A stretch of DNA of 64,000 nucleotides from Saccharothrix sp. NRRL B-16314 (GTDB taxonomy: Bacteria; Actinomycetota; Actinomycetes; Mycobacteriales; Pseudonocardiaceae): positions 372,001 to 436,000 of the forward strand of contig NZ_JNXC01000001.1 of assembly GCF_000716595.1 (NCBI RefSeq), written 5' to 3'. The notes below the pieces were generated by a model. It worked only from the letters and a program-made list of their open reading frames with translations, had not been told where the DNA came from and did no database searches. Positions 44,038-53,122 of this stretch are shown here, piece by piece. A program made the translations under genes and the position numbers. Each line of letters opens with the position of its first letter. Positions within the stretch are counted from its first letter, which is position 1.

Positions 44038-45552
44038 ATGGACACCCTCGACTGGGTCGTCGTCGGTGGGTACTTCTTCGTGATGGTGGCGATCGGCTAC
44101 TGGTCACGCGGGCGGATCAAGAACATCGCCGACTTCTTCACCGCGGGCGGCAAGATGCCCTGGTGGTTGTCCGGCATCTCGCACCACATGTCGGGCTACA
44201 GCGCGGTCATGTTCGTGGCCTTCGCCGCCGAGGCCTACCGCCTCGGGTTGACCGTCTACATCTGGTGGGCGCTGACGATCGGGCTCGGCGTCGGCATCGG
44301 CGCGTTCCTCTGGGCGGGCGCGTGGAACCGGCTGCGCTCCAAGCACGGCGTCAAGTCGCCGCTGGAGTACCTCGCCCGCCGCTACGACGTGCCGACGCAG
44401 CAGATCATGGCGTGGGCGGGCGCGGCGCTGAAGGTGGTGGACATCGCGGCCAAGTGGGTCGCCGTCTCGCTGCTGCTCCAGGGCTTCGCGGGCGTCCCGA
44501 TCTGGCTCGGCATCACGATCGTCGGCGCCGTCACGATGGTCTACTCGGTGCTCGGCGGCCTGTGGGCGGACGCGCTGACCGACTTCGGCCAGTTCATCAT
44601 CCAGGGCGTGGCCGGCATCGCCATGTTCGTCGCGGTCGCCGCGCACTTCGGCGGCATCGACTTCATGTGGAAGATCTGGGACCAGCTGCCCGAAACGCAC
44701 TCCGAGCCGCTGTCCGGCCAGTACACGCTGATCTTCTTCATGGCGCTGTTCCTGATCAAGACGCTGGAGTACAACGGCGGCATGTGGAACCTGGCGCAGC
44801 GCTACATGGCCGCGCCGACGGGTGCCGCCGCCAAGCGCTCCGCGCTGCTGTCCAGCGTGCTGTGGCTGGTCTGGCCGCTGGTGCTGTTCTTCCCGATGTG
44901 GGCGGCGCCGCTGATCGTGCCGGGCATGGAGGGCAACGCCGAGCAGGCGTACGTCGAGATGGGCAAGATGATGCTGCCGGCGGGCATGATCGGCCTGGTG
45001 CTGGCGGGTTTCTTCTCGCACACCATGGCGATGGTGTCGTCGGACGCCAACGTGATCTCCGCGGTCATCACGCGGGACATGCTGCCCAGGCTGTGGAAGG
45101 GCGTGACGCGGCTCAGCGAGCCCGCGCAGCTGCAGCTGGCGCGGATCACCACGTTCGCGTTCATCGGGCTGAGCATGACGATCGCGCTGACCGCGGACAC
45201 CAAGGGGTTCGTGCTCAAGGTCGTGATCGCGCTGGTGGCGGCCACGATGGGGCCGATCGCCATCCCGCTGATGCTCGGCATGCTGCCGTGGTTCCGGAAG
45301 GTCGGGCCGACCGCCGCGAAGGCCTCGGTGATCGGCGGCCTCGGCACGTGGGCCGTGCTGTACGTGATGCAGCAGAACAAGGTCGAGTTCGTCACGCAGG
45401 CGGTGATCGTGTCTTGGCCGCTGCTCCTGTCCCTCGTGCTGTACCTGGTGGTCGGGCTCGTGCTGAAGCCCGAGCCGTCGGCCGACCGGGACGAGCTGGT
45501 CGACTCGCTGCGGTCCGACCCCGACGAGGAGAAGGTGTCCGCCCGCGCGTGA
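44038..45552 (+). CDS. Sodium:solute symporter family protein
   Basis: 504 residues with about 13 hydrophobic helices, from ATG 44038 with GGAGG six bases upstream. SSS-family features are IGYWSRGRIKNIADFFTAGGKMPWWLSGISHHMSGYSAVMF, LGGLWADALTDFGQFIIQ and VSSDANVISAVITRDML. It probably takes up a small solute with sodium; the sugar or organic-acid substrate cannot be told. It is divergent from the LuxR-type gene, which may control it (inference). A strong hairpin ends the unit. Confidence 0.92.
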   Translation: MDTLDWVVVGGYFFVMVAIGYWSRGRIKNIADFFTAGGKMPWWLSGISHHMSGYSAVMFVAFAAEAYRLGLTVYIWWALTIGLGVGIGAFLWAGAWNRLRSKHGVKSPLEYLARRYDVPTQQIMAWAGAALKVVDIAAKWVAVSLLLQGFAGVPIWLGITIVGAVTMVYSVLGGLWADALTDFGQFIIQGVAGIAMFVAVAAHFGGIDFMWKIWDQLPETHSEPLSGQYTLIFFMALFLIKTLEYNGGMWNLAQRYMAAPTGAAAKRSALLSSVLWLVWPLVLFFPMWAAPLIVPGMEGNAEQAYVEMGKMMLPAGMIGLVLAGFFSHTMAMVSSDANVISAVITRDMLPRLWKGVTRLSEPAQLQLARITTFAFIGLSMTIALTADTKGFVLKVVIALVAATMGPIAIPLMLGMLPWFRKVGPTAAKASVIGGLGTWAVLYVMQQNKVEFVTQAVIVSWPLLLSLVLYLVVGLVLKPEPSADRDELVDSLRSDPDEEKVSARA

Positions 45553-45586
45553 CGCCTCCCCGGTGATCGGCGGGACCGGTCATCCC

Positions 45587-45624
45587 CACTGTGCGGACGG
45601 GGCTCGAACCCCGTCCGCACAGTG
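45587..45624 (+). terminator. Strong terminator after the symporter gene
   Basis: CACTGTGCGGACGGGG and CCCCGTCCGCACAGTG form a perfect 16-bp stem with a 6-nt loop. The flanks (GACCGGTCATCC...CAGTGG) resemble those of the hairpin at 46518-46547, so they are related copies. Confidence 0.85.
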
Positions 45625-45682
45625 GCGTCGAGGGCGAATTCGTGGGCCGGAAAGCGATTGCGCCCGTTCATACAGTCGGAAG

Positions 45683-46495
45683 ATGGACCGGGAGATCAGG
45701 GAGTTCTACGACCGAGGCCTGGAAGAGGACCGGCTGCGCGCCGGCGGGACCGGCCGGCTGGAGTTCCTGCGGACGCAGGACATCGTGCGGCGGTTCGCCG
45801 GTGAGCGGAGTCGGGTGCTGGACGTCGGCGGGGCGGCCGGCGTGCACGCGGCGTGGTTGGCGGAGGACGGGCACGACGTGCTCGTGGTCGACCCCGTGCC
45901 GTCGCACGTGGAGGCGGCCGGCGCGTTGCCCGGGGTGTCCGCCGTCGTCGGTGACGCCCGTGACCTGCCGGTCGACGGACCGTTCGACGTGGTGCTGCTG
46001 CTCGGCCCGCTCTACCACCTGACGACGCGGGAAGACCGGCTGCGGGCGTGGCGCGAGGCGCTGCGCGTGGTGCGGCCCGGCGGGGTTGTGCTGGGTGCCG
46101 TGATCGGGCGGTTCGCGTCGCTGCTCGACGGGCTGCGCCGCGAGTTCGTGCAGGACTCGCGGTACCGGGACGTCGTGGCGCACGCGTTGGAGACCGGCCA
46201 CCACCTGCCGCCGGCGGACACGGTCTGGTTCACTACCGCGTACTTCCACCGTTCAGGCGAGGCTGCCGAAGAAGCACGCGAGGCAGGGCTGGACGTGGTC
46301 GGGACGTTCGCCGTGGAAGGCGCGGCGGGGCTGCAGTCGAACGCCGCCCTGGACGCCGTCTACGCCGACCCGGACCGGCTCGACTACCTGCTGTGGGCGT
46401 CGCGGCAAGTCGAGCAGGAGGAGTCCGTCCTCGGCGCGTCGCCCCACGTGATCACCGTCGCGCGGTCGGTCGCGCAGGTGACGCCTACCCGTTGA
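45683..46495 (+). CDS. Class I SAM-dependent methyltransferase
   Basis: 270 residues. Motif I SRVLDVGGAAGVHAAWLAEDG, motif II VLVVDPVPSHVEAA, GDARDLPV and the acidic-to-hydrophobic strand FDVVLLLGPLYHLTTREDR define a Methyltransf_11/25-type enzyme. The substrate is unknown. TACAGT at 45671-45676 ends six bases before the ATG, so the mRNA is probably leaderless. It sits alone between two related terminator hairpins. Confidence 0.88.
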   Translation: MDREIREFYDRGLEEDRLRAGGTGRLEFLRTQDIVRRFAGERSRVLDVGGAAGVHAAWLAEDGHDVLVVDPVPSHVEAAGALPGVSAVVGDARDLPVDGPFDVVLLLGPLYHLTTREDRLRAWREALRVVRPGGVVLGAVIGRFASLLDGLRREFVQDSRYRDVVAHALETGHHLPPADTVWFTTAYFHRSGEAAEEAREAGLDVVGTFAVEGAAGLQSNAALDAVYADPDRLDYLLWASRQVEQEESVLGASPHVITVARSVAQVTPTR

Positions 46496-46517
46496 TCTGT
46501 GGGATCGGTCATCTCCG

Positions 46518-46547
46518 CTGTGCGGGCACCCGATCCCGCCCGCACAG
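46518..46547 (+). terminator. Terminator after the methyltransferase gene
   Basis: CTGTGCGGGC and GCCCGCACAG form a 10-bp stem with a 10-nt loop. Flanking bases match the hairpin at 45587-45624. Confidence 0.75.
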
Positions 46548-46555
46548 TGGGGTGC

Positions 46556-46942
46556 GTGGACGGTTGGCGACCGCAGGACGAGGCCGAGTCGGCCGCCGGG
46601 TGGCGGCTGTGGCTGGCGCTGACCAGCCGGCTGTGGCCCCCGGCCGAGTGGGACGGCACGCCGGCGGCGGCCTTGGGCGGGTTGCGGGAAGTGCTGGCCG
46701 AGTGCGACGGGATCCGGGGCGCGTGCGCCGGTGACCAGGCGGCGGCGGTGCTGCGGCTGGTCGACTCGGTCGTGTTCGTGGTGAGCCTGCCGCTGGATTT
46801 GTGGCGGGACGACGTGCTGCCGGTGGACGCGGACCGGGCGGCGCTGCTGCACAGCGATCTCGCGGGCGTGGTCGAGCACGCGGCCGACGTGCGTGCCGTG
46901 CTGGCGCGTGGCGGTGGTTGGGCGGAGCTGGAAGCCCGCTGA
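46556..46942 (+). CDS. Small protein of unknown function
   Basis: 128 residues from GTG 46556, chosen because the upstream hairpin excludes earlier starts. The protein is helical, with DEAESAAGWRLWLALTSRLWP, LRLVDSVVFVVSLPLDLWRDD and a Val-Ala-rich C-terminus. I recognise no family. CACAGT at 46543-46548 lies seven bases before the start and could be a -10 element, although it overlaps the hairpin. It precedes the MarR-type gene. Confidence 0.5.
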   Translation: MDGWRPQDEAESAAGWRLWLALTSRLWPPAEWDGTPAAALGGLREVLAECDGIRGACAGDQAAAVLRLVDSVVFVVSLPLDLWRDDVLPVDADRAALLHSDLAGVVEHAADVRAVLARGGGWAELEAR

Positions 46943-46995
46943 CGGCTGTGGGGATCGTCGCACCCGGGAACCACTGCCCACGGCGTAGTGTGCGT

Positions 46996-47008
46996 ACTAA
47001 TGATTAGT
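46996..47008. promoter_or_regulatory. Operator overlapping the MarR-type start
   Basis: ACTAAT-G-ATTAGT, a perfect inverted repeat covering the start codon at 47000. AT-rich palindromes like this are typical MarR/OhrR sites, so autorepression is likely. Confidence 0.6.
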
Positions 47009-47449
47009 GCACAAAACGTCGAGGACCCGCTGGCCCTGGAACGGCAGGTCTGCTTCGCGTTGTCCATCGCGTCCAGGAACGTGGTCGCGCTCTACCGACC
47101 GCTGTTGGAGCCCATGGGCCTCACCCACCCGCAGTACCTGGTGATGCTCGCGCTGTGGGGCCGCGCGCCCCTGTCGGTGAAGGAGCTGAGCCGGTTGCTG
47201 GCGTTGGAGCCCGCGACGCTGTCGCCGCTGCTCAAGCGGCTGGAGGCGATCGGGTACGTGACGAGGGCGAGGGACGCGGCGGACGAGCGGCTGCTCGCCG
47301 TGACGCTGACCGAGGCCGGCGCGGCGCTGCGCGAGCAGGCGTTGGCCATCCCGCCCGCGGTGGTGGAGCGGCTGGGCATGTCGCTGGACGAGTTGCGCGA
47401 CCTGCACTCGGTGCTGACCAGGGTGATCGCCGCGACGGAGCGGACGTGA
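47000..47449 (+). CDS. MarR family regulator, OhrR-like
   Basis: 149 residues from ATG 47000; GTG at 46988 is an alternative. It has the OhrR opening LERQVCFALSIASRNVVALYRPLLEPMGLTHPQYLVMLALW with a Cys at the position of the peroxide-sensing residue. The winged helix follows, SVKELSRLLALEPATLSPLLKRLEAIGYVTR and DERLLAVTLTEAG. The Cys suggests organic hydroperoxide sensing, but no ohr gene is adjacent. The stop overlaps the next gene as GTGA. Confidence 0.85.
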   Translation: MISAQNVEDPLALERQVCFALSIASRNVVALYRPLLEPMGLTHPQYLVMLALWGRAPLSVKELSRLLALEPATLSPLLKRLEAIGYVTRARDAADERLLAVTLTEAGAALREQALAIPPAVVERLGMSLDELRDLHSVLTRVIAATERT

Positions 47450-47844
47450 ACCGGCCCGGCCTGCCACTGCGCGCCTGGTACCTGCTCGGCGGCAGGCTGC
47501 CCCGGCACCACCGCGAGTGGGTGTTCCGGCAGGCGACGAAGCCGTCGTGGCTGGTCTGGTTCGCGGTCCGGATGTTCCTCCAGGTGCTGCCGTTGACGGT
47601 GGCCATCACGCTGGCGCTGGTGCTGGGCCTGGGTTCCCCGTTGCCGCTGGCGATCGCGTGCGGGTCGTTGGGGCTCGTGGTGGGCGTGTACTTCGGGGTG
47701 TCGTACGCGATCGAGAGCACCGACCACCGGATGACGAAGTACGGCTACCCGGCGGGCGCGGCGGCGGCGGTGCGCAAGGAGCGGACGAAGCGGGACCAGG
47801 AGCGCTACGAGCAGGTGTGGCGCTCGACGGAAAACGGGTCCTGA
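47446..47844 (+). CDS. DUF5313-type small membrane protein
   Basis: 132 residues. It has the family opening LRAWYLLGGRLPRHHREWVFRQATKPSW, two hydrophobic segments (MFLQVLPLTVAITLALVLGL and PLAIACGSLGLVVGVYFGV), and the ending MTKYGYPAGAAAAVRKERTKRDQERY. Function unknown. It is translationally coupled to the MarR-type regulator by a 4-base overlap, so it is probably part of the same response. Confidence 0.78.
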   Translation: MNRPGLPLRAWYLLGGRLPRHHREWVFRQATKPSWLVWFAVRMFLQVLPLTVAITLALVLGLGSPLPLAIACGSLGLVVGVYFGVSYAIESTDHRMTKYGYPAGAAAAVRKERTKRDQERYEQVWRSTENGS

Positions 47845-47978
47845 CCGCCGGGGCCGGTCGCCTGCTGGTGCCACTGCCCCGCCACCCCACCCGACCAAGC
47901 CGCCGCGCACGCGGTGGAGCTGCCGGCCGACCTCTGCACGTCCTCGGGTCGGTCGGACTCGTGGCTGCGCCGCCGTCA

Positions 47979-48365
47979 CTAACCGTGCGGCACCACGACG
48001 ACCTGGTGCTCGTCCTCGTAGACGACCCGACCGGGATCGCACGACTCGACCCGCTCGCACGCCACCCCGTGCGCGGCCAGGATCTCCAGGTACCCGTCGA
48101 CCCGCTCGATCAGGTGCCGGGCCGACGACTTGAACCACGCCACCGCGCCGGGGTTCAGCTCCCGGTCGTAGACGGTCGGGTCGACGTGCGAGGGCGTCGT
48201 GTAGGCCGCGTCGAACCAGGCGTTGTTGTCCCGCCGGAACCGCTCCTGCCCGTCGGTCAGCACCCCGTCCCGCGCCAGCCCGTTGACCAACCAGAACACC
48301 CCCGGCAAGAACCCGCGCTCATGCCGGACCGTCCCCTGGAACCGCACGTACACCGTTCGCTCCAC
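47979..48365 (-). CDS. Conserved protein of unknown function
   Basis: About 128 residues from GTG 48363-48365 (RTVYVRFQGTVRHERGFLPGVFWLVNGLA); a longer version from 48422 is possible. It has conserved-looking blocks FRRDNNAWFDAAYTTPSHVDPTVYDRELNPGAVAWFK and LIERVDGYLEILAAHGVACERV. I believe similar proteins occur across actinomycetes with no known role. Soluble and monocistronic. The start choice rests on where the compact domain begins. Confidence 0.6.
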   Translation of the reverse strand: MERTVYVRFQGTVRHERGFLPGVFWLVNGLARDGVLTDGQERFRRDNNAWFDAAYTTPSHVDPTVYDRELNPGAVAWFKSSARHLIERVDGYLEILAAHGVACERVESCDPGRVVYEDEHQVVVVPHG

Positions 48366-48457
48366 GCACCCGATTGTGGCGCGGACGACTCGGGTGCCGT
48401 AGTCCCGGTCGATCAACCGCACGTGGACCAGTGCGGTGACGTCCTGGCCCGACTACG

Positions 48458-48505
48458 ACGAAGGCCCAGGTCAACCGGCTTACCGGCGCTGACCTGGGCC
48501 TTCGT
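48458..48505 (-). terminator. Terminator of the tRNA-Gly gene
   Basis: ACGAAGGCCCAGGTCA and TGACCTGGGCCTTCGT form a perfect 16-bp stem, just past the 3' end of the tRNA on the minus strand. Confidence 0.8.
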
Positions 48506-48511
48506 GCGCTG

Positions 48512-48582
48512 AGCGGGTGACGGGAATCGAACCCGCCTCTACAGCTTGGGAAGCTGTCGTTCTACCAATGAACTACACCCGC
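48512..48582 (-). tRNA. tRNA-Gly (anticodon CCC)
   Basis: Cloverleaf readable on the minus strand: acceptor GCGGGTG/CACCCGC, anticodon stem ACAGC/GCTGT with loop TTCCCAA (anticodon CCC, codon GGG), T-arm GGCGGGTTCGATTCCCGTC and discriminator T. CCA is not encoded. No duplicated 3' end is seen, so it is not an occupied attachment site. Confidence 0.95.
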
Positions 48583-48664
48583 GTGTTGCGTGCCCGATCA
48601 TACACAGACCCCACCCGACCACCCACCGCCCGTGCCCCGATCGGCCCACCCATAGGCTGTGCCC

Positions 48665-49246
48665 GTGCTGCTAAGTGACCGTGATCTGCGCAAAGAGGTC
48701 GAGTCCGGCCGGTTGGTGCTGGAGCCGTTCGACGACGTCATGGTGCAGCCGTCCAGCATCGACGTCCGGCTGGACCGCTTCTTCCGCGTCTTCAACAACA
48801 CCCGGTACACGCACATCGACCCGGCGATGCAGCAGGACGACCTCACCTCGCTGGTCGAGCCGGCCGACGACGAGCCGTTCGTGCTCCACCCGGGCGAGTT
48901 CGTGCTCGGCTCGACGTTCGAGCTGGTCACCCTCCCGGACGACCTGGCGGGCCGGCTCGAGGGCAAGTCGTCGCTCGGCCGCCTCGGCCTCCTCACCCAC
49001 TCCACCGCCGGCTTCATCGACCCCGGCTTCTCGGGCCACATCACGCTCGAGCTGTCGAACGTGGCCAACCTGCCGATCACCCTCTGGCCCGGCATGAAGA
49101 TCGGCCAGCTGTGCCTCTTCCGGCTCAGCAGCGCGGCCGAGTTCCCGTACGGCTCGGCGCAGGCCGGCTCCCGCTACCAGGGCCAGCGCGGGCCGACGCC
49201 GTCACGCGCCTACCTCAACTTCCACCGCACCGACACCCAGCGCTAG
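48665..49246 (+). CDS. dcd: dCTP deaminase
   Basis: 193 residues from GTG 48665 ([16 protein letters not shown]). Conserved Dcd motifs are [51 protein letters not shown] (catalytic region with the conserved Ser-Ser and Glu) and [16 protein letters not shown]. Mycobacterial Dcd is bifunctional, making dUMP directly from dCTP; whether this one is needs testing. TAGGCT at 48653-48658 ends six bases before the GTG, so the mRNA is probably leaderless. It overlaps the CDF gene by four bases at the 3' ends. Confidence 0.96.
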   Translation: MLLSDRDLRKEVESGRLVLEPFDDVMVQPSSIDVRLDRFFRVFNNTRYTHIDPAMQQDDLTSLVEPADDEPFVLHPGEFVLGSTFELVTLPDDLAGRLEGKSSLGRLGLLTHSTAGFIDPGFSGHITLELSNVANLPITLWPGMKIGQLCLFRLSSAAEFPYGSAQAGSRYQGQRGPTPSRAYLNFHRTDTQR

Positions 49247-50226
49247 AGCTCCAGCTCCCCGTACCTGGCCAGCACGCGCGACCGCAGCTCCGGGTCGTTC
49301 CGCGGCACCGGCTCCAGGAACACCTCGTCCAGCTCGGCGTGCGCGGCGCGGAGTTCGGCGTCGATCCGGACGCACGCCCGCTCCAGGTCGGCCGCACCGA
49401 GCGAGTCGTCGAAGTCGATCCGCGCGCACACCAGCACCCGGTCCGTGCCGACGGCCATCGTCAGCAGGTCCACCACCTGCTCGACCTCCGGCGCCGCCCG
49501 CAGCTCCGACCACACCGCCCGCACCAGCACCGGGTCGGCCTGCCTGCCGATCAGCAGCCCCCGGTTGGTCGACGCCAACGTGTACGCGGCGAACGCGAGC
49601 AGCACCCCGATCGCCAACGACGCCACGCCGTCCCACACCGACGACCCGGTCACGTGGTGCAGCCCCAGCCCGCCGAACGCCAGCAGCAGCCCGACCAGCG
49701 CGGCCGAGTCCTCCAGGAACACCGTCTTCACCGTCGGGTCGTCCGACACCCGCAGGTACGCGAGCACCGACCGCTCCTGTGCCCGCGCCTCCCGCCGCAC
49801 CTGCCGCACGGCCTGCGTCCACGACACCGACTCCAGCGCGAATGCGACGGCCAGCACGACGTACCCGACCACCGGGCTGTTCTGCTCCTCCGGCGCGCCG
49901 AACACGGTCCGGAAGCCTTCGTAGAACGCGAACACCGCCCCCGAAACGAAGATCGACACCGCCGCGAGCAGCGACCAGAAGTACCGGTCCTTCCCATACC
50001 CGAACGGGTGCCTGCGGTCGGCGGGCCGGGCGGAGCGGCGCAGCGCCGTCAGCAGCAGGGCCTCGGTGAACGTGTCGGCGACCGAGTGCGCCGCCTCCGA
50101 CATCATCGCCGCCGACCCGGTGATCACCCCGGCGATCGCCTTCATCACCGCGATGGCCAGGTTCACCGCCAGGGCGAGCAGGACGGTGACCGCGCTGTCG
50201 CCGCCCTTCGACCGGTCAGGTGCCAT
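49243..50226 (-). CDS. Cation diffusion facilitator family transporter
   Basis: 327 residues, six transmembrane helices and a C-terminal cytoplasmic domain. Metal-site and family motifs are [36 protein letters not shown] and [13 protein letters not shown]. It probably exports a divalent metal such as zinc, cobalt or iron by proton antiport. The C-terminal domain ([30 protein letters not shown]) is normal for the family. It has no adjacent metal regulator. Confidence 0.92.
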   Translation of the reverse strand: MAPDRSKGGDSAVTVLLALAVNLAIAVMKAIAGVITGSAAMMSEAAHSVADTFTEALLLTALRRSARPADRRHPFGYGKDRYFWSLLAAVSIFVSGAVFAFYEGFRTVFGAPEEQNSPVVGYVVLAVAFALESVSWTQAVRQVRREARAQERSVLAYLRVSDDPTVKTVFLEDSAALVGLLLAFGGLGLHHVTGSSVWDGVASLAIGVLLAFAAYTLASTNRGLLIGRQADPVLVRAVWSELRAAPEVEQVVDLLTMAVGTDRVLVCARIDFDDSLGAADLERACVRIDAELRAAHAELDEVFLEPVPRNDPELRSRVLARYGELEL

Positions 50227-50320
50227 GGCCCGACGTTAGGGCGGAACGGCACGTCCCGCGCGACATGCCGCCGTCGCGTCCGACCCTTTTGGACGGCCGC
50301 CGCCACCGTTAGCCTGCGGC

Positions 50321-50698
50321 ATGGGCATTTTGGTGCACGTACTGCTGACGGCGGTGGCGGTCTGGGTCGCCACGCTCATTCCGGGCATCGACCTGGAACC
50401 GGGCGCGTCGACCCCGGCGAAGATCGGCACGCTGATCGGCGTCGCGCTGCTCTTCGGCCTGGTCAACGCGGTGGTCAAGCCGCTGGTGAAGTTCTTCGGC
50501 TGCCTGTTCTACCTGGTCACGCTGGGTCTCATCGGCCTGATCGTGAACGCGCTGCTGTTCTGGCTCACCGGCTGGCTGGCGAACGAGCTCGGCCTGCCGT
50601 TCGACGTCAGCGGCTTCTGGCCCGCGTTCTGGGGCGCGATCATCGTGGCCCTGACGAGCTGGGTCCTGAACCTCGTCTACGACCGCATCACCGACTGA
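50321..50698 (+). CDS. Phage-holin superfamily IV-like small membrane protein
   Basis: 125 residues with four hydrophobic helices (VHVLLTAVAVWVATLIPGI, IGTLIGVALLFGLVNAVV, LFYLVTLGLIGLIVNALLFWL, GAIIVALTSWVLNLVYD). The conserved VNAVVKPLVKF motif places it in the Phage_holin_4_2 (YvlD-like) family. This is a chromosomal membrane protein of unknown function, not evidence of prophage. TAGCCT at 50310-50315 lies five bases before the ATG. Confidence 0.85.
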   Translation: MGILVHVLLTAVAVWVATLIPGIDLEPGASTPAKIGTLIGVALLFGLVNAVVKPLVKFFGCLFYLVTLGLIGLIVNALLFWLTGWLANELGLPFDVSGFWPAFWGAIIVALTSWVLNLVYDRITD

Positions 50699-50727
50699 AA
50701 CCCGGATCGATCCCCGGAACCCGGAAC

Positions 50728-50772
50728 ACGACGACGCCCCTCGGTCCGAACAGGACCGAGGGGCGTCGTCGT
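50728..50772. terminator. Bidirectional terminator
   Basis: A 20-bp inverted repeat, ACGACGACGCCCCTCGGTCC and its complement, with a 5-nt loop. It separates the convergent holin-like and EtfD-like genes. Confidence 0.88.
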
Positions 50773-50796
50773 CCACAAGCGACCGGCCACAAGGGA

Positions 50797-53070
50797 CTAG
50801 CTGGACGACGCCTTGTCCTCGTTCGGCAGCGGGGTGCCGGTGGCGGACTCGTCCGTCGGCACGTCGCCGCGCTCCAGGGCCTTGCCCCGGCGCACGGACG
50901 TCAGCAGCAGCTGCGCCACGTCGACGACCTCGACGTGCGAGCCCGCCGCGCCCTCGTTCTGCCGCGCCGTCACACCATCGGTCAACATGACCCGGCAGAA
51001 CGGGCAGCCCGTCGCGATCTTCGACGGCGCGGTGCCCAGCGCCTCGTCCACCCGGTCGAGGTTGATGCGCTTGCCGATCCGCTCCTCCATCCACATGCGG
51101 GCGCCACCGGCGCCGCAGCACATGGAGCGGTCGCCGTGGCGCGGCATCTCCCGCAGCGTCGCACCCGAAGCGCCGACCAGCTCGCGCGGCGCCTCGTAGA
51201 TCTTGTTGTGCCGGCCCAGGTAGCACGGGTCGTGGTAGGTGATGTCCTCCGCGACCTCCGCCACCGGCACCAGCCTCCGCTCGCGCACCAGCTTGTTGAG
51301 CAACTGCGTGTGGTGCACGACCTCGAACGTGCCGCCCACCTGCGGGTACTCGTTGGCCAGCGTGTTGAAGCAGTGCGCGCACGTCACGACGATCTTGCGC
51401 TGACCCGGTCCGCGACCGTCGAAGACCGTGTTCAGCACCTCGACGTTCTGCTGCGCCAGCATCTGGAACAGGAACTCGTTGCCCGCGCGCCGCGCCGGGT
51501 CGCCGGTGCAGGTCTCCTCCGGCCCCAGCACGGTGTACTTGACGTCCGCGGTGTGCAGCAGCTCGGCCACCGCCCGGGTGGTCTTCTTCGCCCGGTCCTC
51601 GAACGCGCCCGCGCAGCCGACCCAGAACAGGTACTCGGCGTCACCCAGCTCGCCGTCGAACACCGGCACGTCGAAGTCCAGGCCTTCGGTCCACGCCAGG
51701 CGGTCCTTGGCGTTCTGGCCCCACGGGTTGCCCTTGTTCTCCAGGTTCTTGAACATGCCGCCCAGCTCGGACGGGAAGTTCGACTCGATCAGCACCTGGT
51801 AGCGGCGCATGTCGACGATGTGGTCGACGTGCTCGATGTCCACCGGGCACTGCTCGACGCACGCGCCGCACGAGGTGCAGGACCACAGCACCTCGGGGTC
51901 GATGACGCCCAGCTCGTCCGCGCTGCCGACCAGCGGGCGCTCCGACTCGGCCATCGCCAGCACGTCGATCGATTCGAGGCGCTTCTTGTAGTCCTCGTAC
52001 TTGTCGCCGGTCAGGCCGACCTCGTCGCCCGCCATGTCCTTGCTGCCGCCGGCGAGCAGGTACGGGGCCTTGGCGTAGGCGTGGTCGCGGAGCTGGGTGA
52101 TGAGGAGCTTCGGGGACAGCGGCTTGCCGGTGTTCCACGCCGGGCACTGGGACTGGCAGCGACCGCACTCGGTGCAGGTGCTGAAGTCCAGCCAGCCCTT
52201 CCAGGAGAAGTCCTCGACCTTGCCGACGCCGAACACGTCCTTGTCGGGGTCGGCTTCCTCCAGGTCGAGGACCTTGCCGCCGCTCATCATCGGCTTCAGC
52301 GCGCCGAGCGCGACGCCGCCGTCGTCCTCGCGCTTGAAGTAGATGTTGAAGAACGCGCTGAACCGGTGCCACGCGACGCCCATGGTCAGGTTCTTCGCCA
52401 CCACGACCAGCCAGACCATGGCGGACAGCAGCTTGATGACCGCCATGATCGAGACCCAGTCCGGGTTCGAGGGCAGGATCTCGGCCAGCGGCGCGGTCAC
52501 GAACGACGACCACAGCGGCGGGTCCTCCAGGCCGGAGGACTGCTTGAAGGCCTTCACGCCGATGATGCCGAGGCCCTCGATGATCACGACCGCTTCGACG
52601 AAGTACGCGGCCTTGAAGTCGGAGCCCGCGAACCGGGACAGCCGGTCGGCGCGGCGCGGGTGGTTGAGCTGGCGGATGACCGCCAGGGCCACACCGCCGG
52701 CCACGGTGCCGAGGCCGAGCAGTTCGACCAGCAGCGACCAGAGCGGCCAGGAGCCGATGATCGGCCAGTGGAAGCCGGGGTAGAAGACCTCGCCGTAGGC
52801 CTCGAACAGCGCCGCGGAGCCGATCAGGAAGCCCCACATCACCATCCAGTGCCAGGGCGCGACCTTGCGGAGCTTGGCCATCCTGGTGTGCGCGGCGAAC
52901 TCCACGATCAGGGTGCGCATGCGGGGCACGAACGGCCCGTTGCGGGTCGCGTCGGGCTGCCCCAGTCGGATGATCCTGATCATCCGCAGGACACCGGCGA
53001 CGAACAGGCCCCAGGCGTACACGCTGACGGCGACGCCGATGGCGCCGAGGGTGAGCTGGAGGGCTCCCAT
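50797..53070 (-). CDS. Membrane-bound (Fe-S) heterodisulfide reductase-like protein, EtfD/Rv0338c type
   Basis: 757 residues. The N-terminal 280 residues hold about five to six membrane helices. Two 4Fe-4S clusters follow (CTECGRCQSQCPAWN and CTSCGACVEQCPVD), then two CCG-type domains with CAHCFNTL, CYLGRHN, CCGAGGARMW and CPFCRVM. This matches Rv0338c (EtfD) of mycobacteria, which takes electrons from ETF to the quinone pool and is needed for beta-oxidation. The same role here is inferred by homology. Its upstream operator arm is shared with the FadE5-like gene. Confidence 0.92.
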   Translation of the reverse strand: MGALQLTLGAIGVAVSVYAWGLFVAGVLRMIRIIRLGQPDATRNGPFVPRMRTLIVEFAAHTRMAKLRKVAPWHWMVMWGFLIGSAALFEAYGEVFYPGFHWPIIGSWPLWSLLVELLGLGTVAGGVALAVIRQLNHPRRADRLSRFAGSDFKAAYFVEAVVIIEGLGIIGVKAFKQSSGLEDPPLWSSFVTAPLAEILPSNPDWVSIMAVIKLLSAMVWLVVVAKNLTMGVAWHRFSAFFNIYFKREDDGGVALGALKPMMSGGKVLDLEEADPDKDVFGVGKVEDFSWKGWLDFSTCTECGRCQSQCPAWNTGKPLSPKLLITQLRDHAYAKAPYLLAGGSKDMAGDEVGLTGDKYEDYKKRLESIDVLAMAESERPLVGSADELGVIDPEVLWSCTSCGACVEQCPVDIEHVDHIVDMRRYQVLIESNFPSELGGMFKNLENKGNPWGQNAKDRLAWTEGLDFDVPVFDGELGDAEYLFWVGCAGAFEDRAKKTTRAVAELLHTADVKYTVLGPEETCTGDPARRAGNEFLFQMLAQQNVEVLNTVFDGRGPGQRKIVVTCAHCFNTLANEYPQVGGTFEVVHHTQLLNKLVRERRLVPVAEVAEDITYHDPCYLGRHNKIYEAPRELVGASGATLREMPRHGDRSMCCGAGGARMWMEERIGKRINLDRVDEALGTAPSKIATGCPFCRVMLTDGVTARQNEGAAGSHVEVVDVAQLLLTSVRRGKALERGDVPTDESATGTPLPNEDKASSS

Positions 53071-53122
53071 TGTGGTGGCGGCCTTTCTCGTCCGTTCTCC
53101 TGGAGCGGCAGCCTACGCCCGA

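Noticed and set aside
48512..48582. tRNA-Gly as attachment site of an integrative element
   Set aside because: No duplicated tRNA 3' end is seen on either side, and the flanking genes (dcd, conserved proteins) are ordinary chromosomal genes.
50321..50698. Holin-like protein as evidence of a prophage
   Set aside because: This family (Phage_holin_4_2) is common as a chromosomal membrane protein, and no other phage gene is near.
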